From positions 1 through 34,521 of the forward strand of contig JAAXHE010000248.1 in NCBI GenBank assembly GCA_012271065.1: a stretch of 34,521 nt of DNA, given 5' to 3'. Positions 24,336-33,089 of the stretch are shown piece after piece. How positions within the stretch are numbered: the first letter of the stretch is position 1; each line of letters begins with the position of its first letter. The notes below the pieces were generated by a model that made no database searches, had not been told where the DNA came from, and was given only the letters and a program-made list of their open reading frames with translations. Both the position numbers and the translations under genes were made by a program. This DNA comes from Candidatus Latescibacterota bacterium (lineage in GTDB: Bacteria; Latescibacterota; UBA2968; GCA-2709665).

Positions 24336-24495
24336 CCTGACCCTTCCGAGGCGTGTGACGCGATCGACCGGGTAAAGTAAGCACATCATATCGCAATTAC
24401 AAGCTCCCCGGACTTCCTGCCGGCATGAATCTCGCCGATGGTCCGGCCCTTCTGGCAGGCACGGACGGGGGTGCGATCACCGCAATGCGTCGGAC

Positions 24496-27249
24496 ATGAT
24501 GCCTGGCAATACAAAATCAGGATGGGCAGGAGTCTGTGCACTGGCTGCCTCAATGACGGTTTCATGGAGTTCGGTTTTCGGGGGTGAGCCCGTGAACATC
24601 AGGGATCTGCTGGGAGACCGGGGGATCAGCGGGGCGTTGCTGGAGGCCGAACGCACGCATCCCTACCTTTTCTTCTCTGCCGAAGACGTGCCGCGTCTGC
24701 GCGAAATGGCCGGGCGGGAACCGTACCGGACGTGTGCCGAGGGGATTGTCCGGGCGGCCAGGCTGACGTTGAGAAACCCGATTCCGCAAGAACCGCCCGC
24801 CGGAGCGACCGACAGCCGTTTACCCGATGGCAGTTACGACGAGTCGTTTCTGAAGGCGACCTACGATTTTCTGTCCTATGCGTACGCGATGCAATACTAC
24901 GGTCCCTTGTACGCGTTCGCCTACCTGCTGACGGAGGAGGAGATCTTCGCCAGGCGCGCCAAGGCGTGGGCGCTTGCGTACGCGGGCTGGGAGAACTGGG
25001 GTCCGGCGGCCGATCCCTGGGATATGGAGGCGGCCATGATTCTGTCGGGAGCGGTGATCGTCTACGACTGGATTCCCGATCGATTCTCCCGGGAGGAACG
25101 CGAACGTCTGCTTGCGGGACTGCGCGAGAAGGGGCGGAAACTGTGCGAAAAGGATGCGTACTGGCTGACGCAGGACCCGGCGGCGCGGCGCGGGTCGCTT
25201 GCGAATAACCACAGGTGGCGGAGCATACCGCTTGAGGGACTGGCGGGGCTGGGGCTGCTCTACGAGGTCGAAGAGGCGCGGGACTGGCTGGATATGGGGC
25301 TGGTGCTCACGCGGGATTACCTCCTGCCGGCGGCCTATGGCAGAGACGGAGAGCGGATGGAGGGACGGGGCTGGCTTGGGGTCTGCCTGAGCGACGGGGG
25401 TCGGTTTATGGAGGCGCTGGCCCGAAACGGAGGGCCGGACCTGTTCGATACCGGGCCGTTGCGCCGGCTGTCGCACTTTCTGATTTTCGGGATGGAGATG
25501 TACAGCTCACGCGGGCACTATAACGATCGGGCGGGCCTTCTGGCGCACGCCGGCAGACTGCGGGATCCTGCGCTTCAGTGGCTGGCCCTGGAGCACGGTC
25601 TGGGACCCGATATGAAGGGATACCCGGCGTACTGGTATAACCGTGATAAAGTCATTTACCAGCCTGAAACCCCTTATACGGTTTCCCTGCGGTGGGATGC
25701 CGGGACCGGCCGGATGCAGATCGAAGTGAATGGCGTCCTGCGGGACCGGCAGGATATTGAACGGGTGGAAGGGATCGACATGGTCACGCTTCGGGTTGAG
25801 GGCGATCGGGTCGAGATCGGTTCTCTTGAGGTCCTTGACGCCGCCGGGGGTGTCGTGGATCGCCTGGCCGGACCGGTCGCGCTGACGGAAGAACGGGGGG
25901 AGACGGCCCTCGGATTCGCCAGCTTGCGCGCCGGCGAGATCCGGGCTTCACTGCGTAAGTACCGATCGGACACCGGGCAGGCAATGCTGATGCTGATGTC
26001 CGGAGGGCGGCGTGTAAGGGGCATCGCATTTACAGGTGAACACGAAATCGCCAAGGCAGTTGAGGAGATGGACGGAACGTATACGCTGGGAGTTGCGGCG
26101 GCGAAGGGGCTCTATTTCCACGGGCCCTGGGAGTTCCTGTTCTACGACGAGAGCCTGCCGCCGGCGGCTCCGAAGAATGACGTGACCGGGTTTCACTTCC
26201 GGGACCTGGGGCTGGTTAAGTTATACGACACGCTTCACGCGGAAGGGGTGAACATCACGTTCACGTCCGGACCGGAAGTGAGTAAGGAACAGGGAGACAA
26301 GAATGCGTTTACGCTCACCGCGTTCGGGGAGCGTCTGTTGTCGCCGCCGCGGACACCGAAGACGGGCGAAGCGGCGCTGACGCAGGCGCAGTACGATCTG
26401 ACGGCCTGGTACCAGGGCACACCGGGGCGAAACACGATTCTGGTGGATGGACGGGGACAGCCGACGGTGCACGAGGAAAGCCCTGTGCCGCGCGAGTACG
26501 AATTGCAATGGCTGGGACCGGAGGATATTACGAAGAGCGGACGGATCGAGGAGACCTATTTCTCAAGGGACTACGATTACGTAAGGGGGGAGGCGGCGCA
26601 CGCGTACCGACCCCTGCTGGATACCTATCGCCGCCATCTGATGTTTTTGAAGCCGCAGGGCGACCCGGGCCTGCGGTACCTGGTGCTGTTCGATGAGATC
26701 GAAACCGCCGGAAGGCGGCCCAGACAGATCGAGTGGCGGCTGCTGAGCCCGTACGGCAAGGTGACAGTCGACGGCGAGACGTCCAGAATCGAGGGCCGCG
26801 CGGCATGGATTCACATCAGACATCTCTGGCCTGAGGCGTCCACCGTCAGGATCGATTTCACGCCCGCGCCCCGGGATGCGGATCGGCAGCCCTATCTGCG
26901 GTTTCCGACGCCGGAGCCGATGGAAAAAGTGCACTACCTTCACCTGCTTCAGCCGCTGCGTTCCGCTGAGGCCGAAACGGTTTCGGCGACGCGGGTGATG
27001 GGGCATGGCGGGATCGGCATCCGGATAAGCGGCCCTGCTGTGACCGCTCTGGCAGTCTTCAGGACAGGAGATGAAACAGTCACCGCGGGCGGGCTGACCA
27101 CGGACGCCCTCGCCTGTCTGGTACGACGGGGACCGGACGGCGGCGGGTCGGTGGTCTTGCACGGAGGGACGTTTGCCGAACTGGACGGGAAACGCGTCTT
27201 CGTTTCCGAGGATCAAACGAGCGTTCGGGTCGAGTTGCCGGGTGAGTAG
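24496..27249 (+). CDS. Secreted heparinase II/III-like protein with lectin-like insert
   Basis: 917 aa. The N-terminus has a plausible signal peptide (AGVCALAASMTVSWSSVFG). HPYLFFSAEDVPRLREMAG opens an alpha-toroid typical of alginate-lyase-like heparinase II/III proteins, with NNH (N237-N238-H239) matching their catalytic Asn-His. Around residues 394-520 lies a segment (YTVSLRWDAGTGRMQIEVNG, then LDGTYTLG-like strands) that resembles a laminin-G/concanavalin-like domain. The heparinase sandwich resumes with FRDLGLVKLYDTL and NTILVDGRGQ. Unusually, the block that normally carries a conserved His reads KEQGDKNAFTLTAFGERLL (597-611), and R645 stands where His often precedes N-T-x-L-V-D-G. Catalysis may therefore be altered or lost. 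Unlike its neighbours it has a signal peptide and no propeller. Confidence 0.78.
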   Translation: MMPGNTKSGWAGVCALAASMTVSWSSVFGGEPVNIRDLLGDRGISGALLEAERTHPYLFFSAEDVPRLREMAGREPYRTCAEGIVRAARLTLRNPIPQEPPAGATDSRLPDGSYDESFLKATYDFLSYAYAMQYYGPLYAFAYLLTEEEIFARRAKAWALAYAGWENWGPAADPWDMEAAMILSGAVIVYDWIPDRFSREERERLLAGLREKGRKLCEKDAYWLTQDPAARRGSLANNHRWRSIPLEGLAGLGLLYEVEEARDWLDMGLVLTRDYLLPAAYGRDGERMEGRGWLGVCLSDGGRFMEALARNGGPDLFDTGPLRRLSHFLIFGMEMYSSRGHYNDRAGLLAHAGRLRDPALQWLALEHGLGPDMKGYPAYWYNRDKVIYQPETPYTVSLRWDAGTGRMQIEVNGVLRDRQDIERVEGIDMVTLRVEGDRVEIGSLEVLDAAGGVVDRLAGPVALTEERGETALGFASLRAGEIRASLRKYRSDTGQAMLMLMSGGRRVRGIAFTGEHEIAKAVEEMDGTYTLGVAAAKGLYFHGPWEFLFYDESLPPAAPKNDVTGFHFRDLGLVKLYDTLHAEGVNITFTSGPEVSKEQGDKNAFTLTAFGERLLSPPRTPKTGEAALTQAQYDLTAWYQGTPGRNTILVDGRGQPTVHEESPVPREYELQWLGPEDITKSGRIEETYFSRDYDYVRGEAAHAYRPLLDTYRRHLMFLKPQGDPGLRYLVLFDEIETAGRRPRQIEWRLLSPYGKVTVDGETSRIEGRAAWIHIRHLWPEASTVRIDFTPAPRDADRQPYLRFPTPEPMEKVHYLHLLQPLRSAEAETVSATRVMGHGGIGIRISGPAVTALAVFRTGDETVTAGGLTTDALACLVRRGPDGGGSVVLHGGTFAELDGKRVFVSEDQTSVRVELPGE

Positions 27250-27319
27250 GTAATGGAGGGAATTCGTGTGGCGGGTGGACTCGGGCGACGACGTCCGGTA
27301 CGGAGCGCTGGTTGTGGGG

Positions 27320-27367
27320 AGCCGCATCTTTGATGTCGTAGAGGTATTTGAGAATCTCATCGTCCAT
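27320..27367 (-). pseudogene. 5' stub of a HEPN (DUF86-like) gene
   Basis: Immediately downstream of the nucleotidyltransferase gene, and overlapping its stop (ATGGACGATGA), an ATG begins MDDEILKYLYDIKDA, which matches the usual opening of HEPN-domain proteins paired with MNT nucleotidyltransferases. The following residues (PHNQRSVPDVV) have no HEPN character, and no R-x4-6-H catalytic motif is reachable. The gene appears cut after about 15 codons and joined to DNA trailing the heparinase gene. Confidence 0.5.
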
Positions 27368-27653
27368 AGATGTTTACCCTATCGTCAAGGATGCTGCGAC
27401 GAAAATAGGGGTTCCTGAGTCCATTGAACGTAAGCAAATCAACTTTGCAGTTCAGCTTGTCCTCGAGATGGTGTAGAAGCCCGAAGAACCGCTTCGAAGG
27501 AAACGTAGTAGGATCCTCGAACTCCACGATCAAATCCACGTCGCTGATCGCGGTTCCCTGGCTACGGCTCAAAGATCCGAACAGATCCAGTCTTTTTACC
27601 CTGAATTCCCGACATGCAGGAACTGCGATTTCTTTTATTTCTTCTATTGTCAC
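27357..27653 (-). CDS. MNT-type minimal nucleotidyltransferase (antitoxin-like)
   Basis: 98 aa from a GTG at 27653 with GGAG ten bases upstream; this length is usual for the family. The longer frame to 27773 adds a 40-residue Arg/Ser-rich stretch without homologous look. Active-site motifs are FGSLSRSQG (G26, S27), SDVDLIVEF (D38, D40) and KVDLL (D72), i.e. the G-S-x10-D-x-D plus third Asp of minimal nucleotidyltransferases. In HEPN-MNT modules such proteins neutralise the HEPN RNase by nucleotidyl transfer to it. Here only a stub of the partner remains. The gene and its surroundings are visibly AT-richer than the flanking lyase genes, suggesting acquisition by transfer. Confidence 0.8.
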   Translation of the reverse strand: MTIEEIKEIAVPACREFRVKRLDLFGSLSRSQGTAISDVDLIVEFEDPTTFPSKRFFGLLHHLEDKLNCKVDLLTFNGLRNPYFRRSILDDRVNIYGR

Positions 27654-27788
27654 TGGAAAGATTCTCCAAATTGAAGTAAAGACACTATTACCATTAAGAT
27701 ACGCGAATTGACACAAGCTGTCACGCACATTCCGTGCATACAAACGTGAATTCCTGCTGCGTCTGAATTCCACCTGAAGGAATGTTCG

Positions 27789-30700
27789 ATGGTCGAGGGA
27801 CGTTTTGACAGATTAAAGGACATGCACCTGACCACGAACCTTCGTGAAGGGGCGGAGATCGTGGCGCCGTCGGATCCGGACTGGGCGCATCTTGGCCGGC
27901 AGGTGCAGAAAATGATCCGAGTGAATGCGGGCGTGGAACTGCCGATCGTGGATCCGACCCGCCTTTCGCCGCTGCCTGAAGGCCAACATCGCGTGCTGCT
28001 GGGCAACGCGATGAATAACCCGGCGCTGATGGCGCTTTACCGGCGGCAATACGCGTTCCTGGACGACTGGTATCCAGGCGGGGACGGGTATGCAGTCAGG
28101 ACTGTGCACAATCCGGAGAACTGCGGCTATAACGCGTTGCTGGTGGGGGCCAGCACGCTGGATGGCGCGGCCAATGCGGTCGAGGTGCTGGAGGGCGTAC
28201 TGGAAGAAACCGGGGGGCGATTGGGGTATACGAATCTGTCCCGGTCCGAGGTGCACGAGACATTGCTGCCGGATATGACGCCGGAGGCCTTCCGCGAATG
28301 GGTGGCGGAGATGTACAGGGACAATCTCAGTTACTATCCTGTCGAACAGGGTACCTTCCTGGGTCTGGCCCACCACCTGACTCACGATCCCGGCTGTGCG
28401 CGGATGTTCCGGGATACCCTCTTCCATTACGAGGACCTGGTGAGGAACCGCTACGGCGGGAACTGGCTGTTCGAGCATATGCTGTTCATCTATTCATGGG
28501 CGTGGCGGCTGTTCCTGGTCTGGGACCTGATCGAGGAGAGCGATGCCTTTACCGACACGGACCGTCTCCGGATCACCAACGTGCTGTGGGGTCTGGCGAA
28601 CTACGTGGCCGGCACCCACTATTTCAAGGGCGAAGCGCCGCCGCCCCTGGAGATCCATCAGAACCACTGGACGTTTGCCGGACTGAGCGGGTCGTTCTGC
28701 GCGGGTTATTTCGAATCCTATTACGGGATCACCGGATTTGAGAAGCAGATACGGTTCTCCCGGGCGGTTTTCGACGGGCAGGCGGAAAGCTACAAGCCGA
28801 ACGACGATGCAGGGGGCGGATGGTGGGGCTATTGCTGGCTGGCGCCGTATCACCAGGTGATTTACGATTTGAAGCGGGACGATTTCCGCTTCCTGGAGAA
28901 CGGCCACCTCCGGACCTTTGCCGATTTCGGCATCCAGGTGACGGACAATCTCGGCGTTCCGGTGAGCTTCGGCGATATGTGGTCCTATATCGAGCCGGGA
29001 CGGTACGCGGTGGCGCTCAGGAACAAGACCATCTCGCTCGAGCTCGCGATGGCCCTCTGTACGGCGGCCTGGTACTACGAGGACGGCAGCTATCTCTGGG
29101 CGCTGGACTGGATGGGCGGCGGGCCGTATCCGGGTTGTTACTACCGGGCGCTGCCGAAACGCGCGCCTGACCGGCTGGCAGGGGTCACCGTGGCGCCGTT
29201 CAACCGTTCGCTTTACGATTGGGTGGAGCGGCACGCGCGCGGCGGAGCGAACGTGCCGATCGATGAAGCGTTCGACAAGCTGGTTCTGCGCGGCGGGTTC
29301 GACCGGGACGACGAGTACCTTCTGCTGGACGGGACGTCGACGTTCGCGCACGGGCACGAGGACGGCAACTCGATCGTACGGCTGACGTGGAAGGGGCGGA
29401 TGTGGCTTGCAGAACTGGATTATATCTGGAAGCGGCCCCGGCACCACTCGTCAATCGTGTCCATCTGCGGAGGTGAAACAGCGGAGATGCCGCCGCTGGT
29501 GGCGTTGAAGTGGGCGGAGACGTTCGGAGAGACCGCCTTCACGCGCACGGTCGTGCCGGGATACAACGGGCTGGACTGGACGCGCGATATCCTCTGGGTC
29601 AAGGGCGGGTTCATTCTGGTCGCGGACTCGCTGAGGCTGCTGAAGGATGCGGATTACGATCTGAGGTGCCTGTGGCGGACGCTTGGCGAGCTCAGGCAGG
29701 ACGGGTGTGAACTGACCGTGGAACAGGAGGGCGTGTGTTTCCGCATTCTGAATGCGGATGATTCGGAAAAGTCCCTGGTGACGGAAGAAGCTCGCGTTGC
29801 AGGGACCGACCCCTACGAACTGTATCCGTTCGCAGACGGCCCGATCCGGATCTTCAGCCAGCACAAGGCGCTGCACGGCCGGCCCGGCGACGTGGAGCGT
29901 TACTTCAACCTGATGGTGGCGGGCTCGGAAGCGGAGATCAATACGTGGCGAATCGAGCGGATCGGCGAGGGGATGGTGCGGGTGGGGCATCCGGACGGTC
30001 CGACCGTATTCGGCGTTGACGGCGGGGAAGCACGAATAGGCGGTATCAGGTTTGCCGCCAAGGCTTTTGCGTTGACCGAATCGTCCCTGACGTTGCTTGA
30101 CGCGACGGGTGTGTGGGCGAATGGCGCGGTGTTTGAAAGCGACGCGCCGGTGCACATCGTACTGCACCCGGGCGAGGGACGGGGTGAAGTCCGCGCAAGC
30201 GGCGAGACCCGAGTCAGGACGGAGGGCATCTGTTTTGAGGGAGAGGCAGGACATACAACGGACCGTCTTTCGGCAGGAACGCATCAGATCATTCTGGAAG
30301 CCGGTATTGATGGCGTCCTGCGTGAGGCCGTCCGGTCCGGCGCGCCTTACGAGCATCGCAGGGCGCCGGGAATACACGGTTTCGTGCCGAAAGATACGTC
30401 CCTCAGGCGTTTGTGGGAGGCGCAGGTCCGGGGACCGGTCCGATGCGCCGATGCGAAGGCTGACTCGATTGCGGTTGGGACGGCCGGCGGGCAGGTCCTA
30501 TTGCTGGACCCCGACGGGCGGATTCGCTGGACGCGAGCGACCCGCGCCGAAGTGCGCGCCGTGCATCTTGCGGATCTGAAGGAAGGAAGGCTTCTGGCCG
30601 GTGGAAGGGACCGCGCGCTGACGCTGTTCGATTCCGGAGGTGGGGTCTGCTGGAAGCGCCGGTTTTCGGAGTCGCACGGGGTGGATCAGAATGTGAACGC

Positions 30701-31433
30701 GGTGACGACGGCAGATCTGACCGGTGACGGAAATCCCGTGATCCTGACAGCCACGGACGGGTGGCTGGTGTGGGCGCTGGCGTCGGACGGAGAGGAAGTC
30801 TGGCAGCGGCAGATCGAACACCACGCCGCGCGGACGATGGTCGTCGGGGACGTGGAGGGAGACGGCAGGCAGGAAATCCTGGTGGGCGCTGAATATTACA
30901 CGTCGAATCTGCTGGAGGCCGACGGGAGGATCCGATGGACGGTTAACGGGGGCCCCTGTTTCTCGGCGCTGGCCCTCGCGGACCTGAATGGCGACGGCGT
31001 GAAGGAATCGGTCTACGGTGCCATGGACGGAAACGTCTACACGGTGGATTCGACTTCGGGAGAGGTCCTCTGGACGGCCAACCTGGGAGACGACGTCCGG
31101 CACGGTGTGACCGTCGGTAGGTACGGATTCGCGGCCGGGAGCGAAAGCGGGCACGTGGCGCTGTTGAGCGGCACGGGCGGGAAACGATGGCACCGGGACC
31201 TCGACGGGGCCGTGACCGGACTGGTCCTTCTCGAAGCCGGCGAAGCGGAGACAATCGTTGCAGGGACTTCCGACGGATGGATCGTGTTCCTGTCTCAGGA
31301 CGGAGAAATTGCGGGCAGCCACCGTATGGAAGCCGGTGTGACCGTGTTGAGCCGGCTTTCGCTGCCCGGTTTGTCCGGGCTTCTGGTTGGGACTGACGGG
31401 GGGCGCGTTAGTGCCCTGAGTTCCGGTCTGTGA
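27789..31433 (+). CDS. Divergent heparinase II/III-like protein with beta-propeller (copy 5)
   Basis: 1214 aa, ATG preceded by GAAGGA with 7-base spacing. The plan is that of the 276-14210 cluster. The N-domain has GNAMNNPALMALYRRQYAF and WYPGGDGYAVRT. The toroid has HQNHWT (N292, H293). The sandwich has FAHGHEDGNSI (H521, H523, D525), the most canonical His block of the five. From about residue 880 a propeller carries three Ca-loop-like motifs: DLTGDGNP, DVEGDGRQE and DLNGDGVKE. The Trp-rich strand of copies 1-4 is replaced by an ordinary strand (IEHHAARTMVVGDV). No signal peptide is visible. It lies apart from the tandem array, behind the nucleotidyltransferase locus. A lyase active on a uronate polymer is likely by family, with no direct evidence for the substrate. 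Confidence 0.83.
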   Translation: MVEGRFDRLKDMHLTTNLREGAEIVAPSDPDWAHLGRQVQKMIRVNAGVELPIVDPTRLSPLPEGQHRVLLGNAMNNPALMALYRRQYAFLDDWYPGGDGYAVRTVHNPENCGYNALLVGASTLDGAANAVEVLEGVLEETGGRLGYTNLSRSEVHETLLPDMTPEAFREWVAEMYRDNLSYYPVEQGTFLGLAHHLTHDPGCARMFRDTLFHYEDLVRNRYGGNWLFEHMLFIYSWAWRLFLVWDLIEESDAFTDTDRLRITNVLWGLANYVAGTHYFKGEAPPPLEIHQNHWTFAGLSGSFCAGYFESYYGITGFEKQIRFSRAVFDGQAESYKPNDDAGGGWWGYCWLAPYHQVIYDLKRDDFRFLENGHLRTFADFGIQVTDNLGVPVSFGDMWSYIEPGRYAVALRNKTISLELAMALCTAAWYYEDGSYLWALDWMGGGPYPGCYYRALPKRAPDRLAGVTVAPFNRSLYDWVERHARGGANVPIDEAFDKLVLRGGFDRDDEYLLLDGTSTFAHGHEDGNSIVRLTWKGRMWLAELDYIWKRPRHHSSIVSICGGETAEMPPLVALKWAETFGETAFTRTVVPGYNGLDWTRDILWVKGGFILVADSLRLLKDADYDLRCLWRTLGELRQDGCELTVEQEGVCFRILNADDSEKSLVTEEARVAGTDPYELYPFADGPIRIFSQHKALHGRPGDVERYFNLMVAGSEAEINTWRIERIGEGMVRVGHPDGPTVFGVDGGEARIGGIRFAAKAFALTESSLTLLDATGVWANGAVFESDAPVHIVLHPGEGRGEVRASGETRVRTEGICFEGEAGHTTDRLSAGTHQIILEAGIDGVLREAVRSGAPYEHRRAPGIHGFVPKDTSLRRLWEAQVRGPVRCADAKADSIAVGTAGGQVLLLDPDGRIRWTRATRAEVRAVHLADLKEGRLLAGGRDRALTLFDSGGGVCWKRRFSESHGVDQNVNAVTTADLTGDGNPVILTATDGWLVWALASDGEEVWQRQIEHHAARTMVVGDVEGDGRQEILVGAEYYTSNLLEADGRIRWTVNGGPCFSALALADLNGDGVKESVYGAMDGNVYTVDSTSGEVLWTANLGDDVRHGVTVGRYGFAAGSESGHVALLSGTGGKRWHRDLDGAVTGLVLLEAGEAETIVAGTSDGWIVFLSQDGEIAGSHRMEAGVTVLSRLSLPGLSGLLVGTDGGRVSALSSGL

Positions 31434-31538
31434 CAGAGGAGGCGGTTTACAAAAACCAATTGATGTGGAAATCCCGGGAGTTGTATTCAAGAGCAAACAA
31501 AACCGACGTTCCTGAAATCGTCACAAAGCGAAAAACCG

Positions 31539-31566
31539 TTGACAGATTTCAAGATTCGGCTATATT
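31539..31566 (+). promoter_or_regulatory. Strong sigma70-like promoter
   Basis: TTGACA (31539-31544), a 16-base spacer and TATATT (31561-31566) make a near-consensus sigma70 promoter, the best in the window. Expected transcription would begin near 31573 and run through the long hairpin at 31638-31708 before reaching the small gene at 31824. The resulting leader of about 250 bases is unusually long. Confidence 0.6.
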
Positions 31567-31637
31567 TTCGCGAGCCGGTTTTTCGTCAAGTTTCTGACGC
31601 ACAATCTCCAGCCTTTTACGCTTGCATTGCGAATTTT

Positions 31638-31708
31638 CCGGTCATGTACAGGGCCCGGATGCATCCTGCATGTGTTTGATCTGTGGCAATTTGTACATGC
31701 GAGACCGG
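31638..31708 (+). ncRNA. Structured leader or small RNA candidate
   Basis: CCGGTC-ATGTACA (31638-31650) pairs with TGTACAT-GCGA-GACCGG (31692-31708): 13 base pairs interrupted by a 4-base bulge. The 41-base apical part includes its own small hairpin ATGCA-TCC-TGCAT. It starts about 65 bases after the predicted transcription start. It matches no RNA family I recognise and is not a tRNA. It could be a leader controlling the small gene pair, a free small RNA, or a DNA-level palindrome; the rest of 31434-31823 shows no gene. Confidence 0.4.
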
Positions 31709-31823
31709 AGAGGATGAATCCGACGTACGCATTTTGTTGAGTGCGACACCTTTGCAATGTTCCTTGTGGGTAACTCACTGGAATTCTGGCCAGACATCTA
31801 CCTTCTTTAGATGAGTATTGCAG

Positions 31824-32267
31824 ATGGATTACAGGGACGCAGAAAATCGCGTGCAAGACGCGAAGGCTGTTGTAGTTGATGAGTCTTTACCAGGCAACGG
31901 AGGCGACGTGGTTGCCATTGTTGAGGATGCGAAGCAGCGGCTATTTAGCCTGGAAGCCGATTGGGATGGCGAGGGGTCACCCATCTTCGATGAAATTACC
32001 GTTAAGGCCGCCAGCGATTTCGTATATGAGTTGTGCTCGCAAGGCAATGGCGAAAGCCTCGCCAGAGAAGTCGAGATTTTGCCGGCGAGCGGGGGAAGTG
32101 TTGATCTTCATTGGCAAACACCTTTTTTCGAGCTATTGATTGTCTTTAATGCTGACGGTTCATCTTCATTTTATGGAGACAACTGTAACGGCGAACGATC
32201 TATCCAGGGCGAACATAGACCCGATCCAGAAGAGATCGCGCACTGGATGGAGGGATTGAATGCATAA
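31824..32267 (+). CDS. Small acidic protein of unknown function (first of an overlapping pair)
   Basis: 147 aa from the ATG at 31824; no good ribosome binding site is seen, and a TTG six bases earlier is an alternative. The protein is acidic and soluble. The core has RLFSLEADWDGEGSPIFDE (a Leu-x-x-Asp-Trp-Asp-Gly block) and then SGGSVDLHW and LLIVFNADGSSSFYG. I recall this pattern (W-D-G, later G-G-hydrophobic-W, then D-G-S) from uncharacterised small proteins encoded just before another small gene. Its last bases overlap the next start (AATGCATAA), implying translational coupling. A toxin-antitoxin-like or other two-component module is a guess. Base composition is lower in GC than in the lyase genes. 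Confidence 0.65.
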   Translation: MDYRDAENRVQDAKAVVVDESLPGNGGDVVAIVEDAKQRLFSLEADWDGEGSPIFDEITVKAASDFVYELCSQGNGESLAREVEILPASGGSVDLHWQTPFFELLIVFNADGSSSFYGDNCNGERSIQGEHRPDPEEIAHWMEGLNA

Positions 32268-32655
32268 GTGGGACATTGAGTACATACCGAATTCCGACTT
32301 GCTATATTACCGCGTAAACAAGAAAAAGTACAACGAGATTAGAAAATCAAAAAGGGTTAACAAAGCGCACGAGTTCCCGGTCGGATTGTTCAGCTTCGCA
32401 GGTAGCTGTCTGTCTGTAGACGGGTCGAAATATTCAACTCCCCGGCAGTCGCAGAAGCGGGCCAGAATTCCCGATGACAACGGCATTGTCGAGTTCAAAG
32501 TAGCAGATGTACGAAGAGAACGTCACAAAGTGCGTCACGTTCCATCTGAACACAATCGCGCACACAGTGCGATCTGCGGAATTCAGCCGAAGATCCGGAT
32601 AACTTTGCAGCGAATCGCGAAGTGGAGCGAAGGATTCGTTGTCGATCCGGTCTGA
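32260..32655 (+). CDS. Small basic protein of unknown function (second of an overlapping pair)
   Basis: 131 aa, starting at an ATG inside the stop region of the preceding gene (8-base overlap). It is Lys/Arg-rich, opposite in charge to its acidic partner, as in many interacting pairs. Features are LLYYRVNKKKYNE near the start, FAGSCLSVDGSKYSTP in the middle, FKVADVRRER, then HVPSEHNRAHSAICG, where the P-x-E/D-N-x-A-H pattern recalls small proteins that follow W-D-G proteins in other genomes. Function unknown. The conserved-looking Ser-Val-Asp, Arg and N-x-A-H residues could form an active site, but that is speculation. Codon use is AT-rich relative to the lyase genes. Confidence 0.62.
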   Translation: MHKWDIEYIPNSDLLYYRVNKKKYNEIRKSKRVNKAHEFPVGLFSFAGSCLSVDGSKYSTPRQSQKRARIPDDNGIVEFKVADVRRERHKVRHVPSEHNRAHSAICGIQPKIRITLQRIAKWSEGFVVDPV

Positions 32656-32731
32656 AAAAGCCGTACTCTTTCACTTGCTCGCAGATTAAGTCGATCTACG
32701 ACAGAATTACAATTGTAGAACTCAGCACATC

Positions 32732-32834
32732 TGATGCCTCACGCCTTGAATCCTGTTTTTGGCTGAGGCATCATTTGCATTTGCCGAACTCGACGTGGCG
32801 CAGAAATCCGTGGATGTTGTAGAACGGCAAATGC
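32732..32834. repeat. Two adjacent 10-bp inverted repeats
   Basis: TGATGCCTCA (32732-32741) pairs with TGAGGCATCA (32764-32773), and GCATTTGCCG (32777-32786) pairs with CGGCAAATGC (32825-32834); both are perfect. They follow the small gene pair by about 75 bases. No T-run follows the stems, so they look more like an RNA structure or a mobile-element remnant than a terminator. The rest of the 498-base gap 32656-33153 is AT-rich and shows no credible gene. Confidence 0.45.
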
Positions 32835-33089
32835 CAAAAACTCGATATTTGACGATTCCGCAACCAAAACGGTCTTGTTGAATCTAACATACGCAATCTC
32901 TCCTGGGAGATGGCGTGTGTATGTCTGTCGCCGCACGTAGATTGATTGTTTTCGCAGTTCGTGTTACTGTTACCTTGCCGGTAGCCTCGTGACATGGGCC
33001 ATTTTTCCTACGCCGAATTATTGGTGGAATTGTCGTAAAGCTGAATTCGCGCGAATTTGTAGTGCGCATTATTCACGGCGTCTTTCGAT

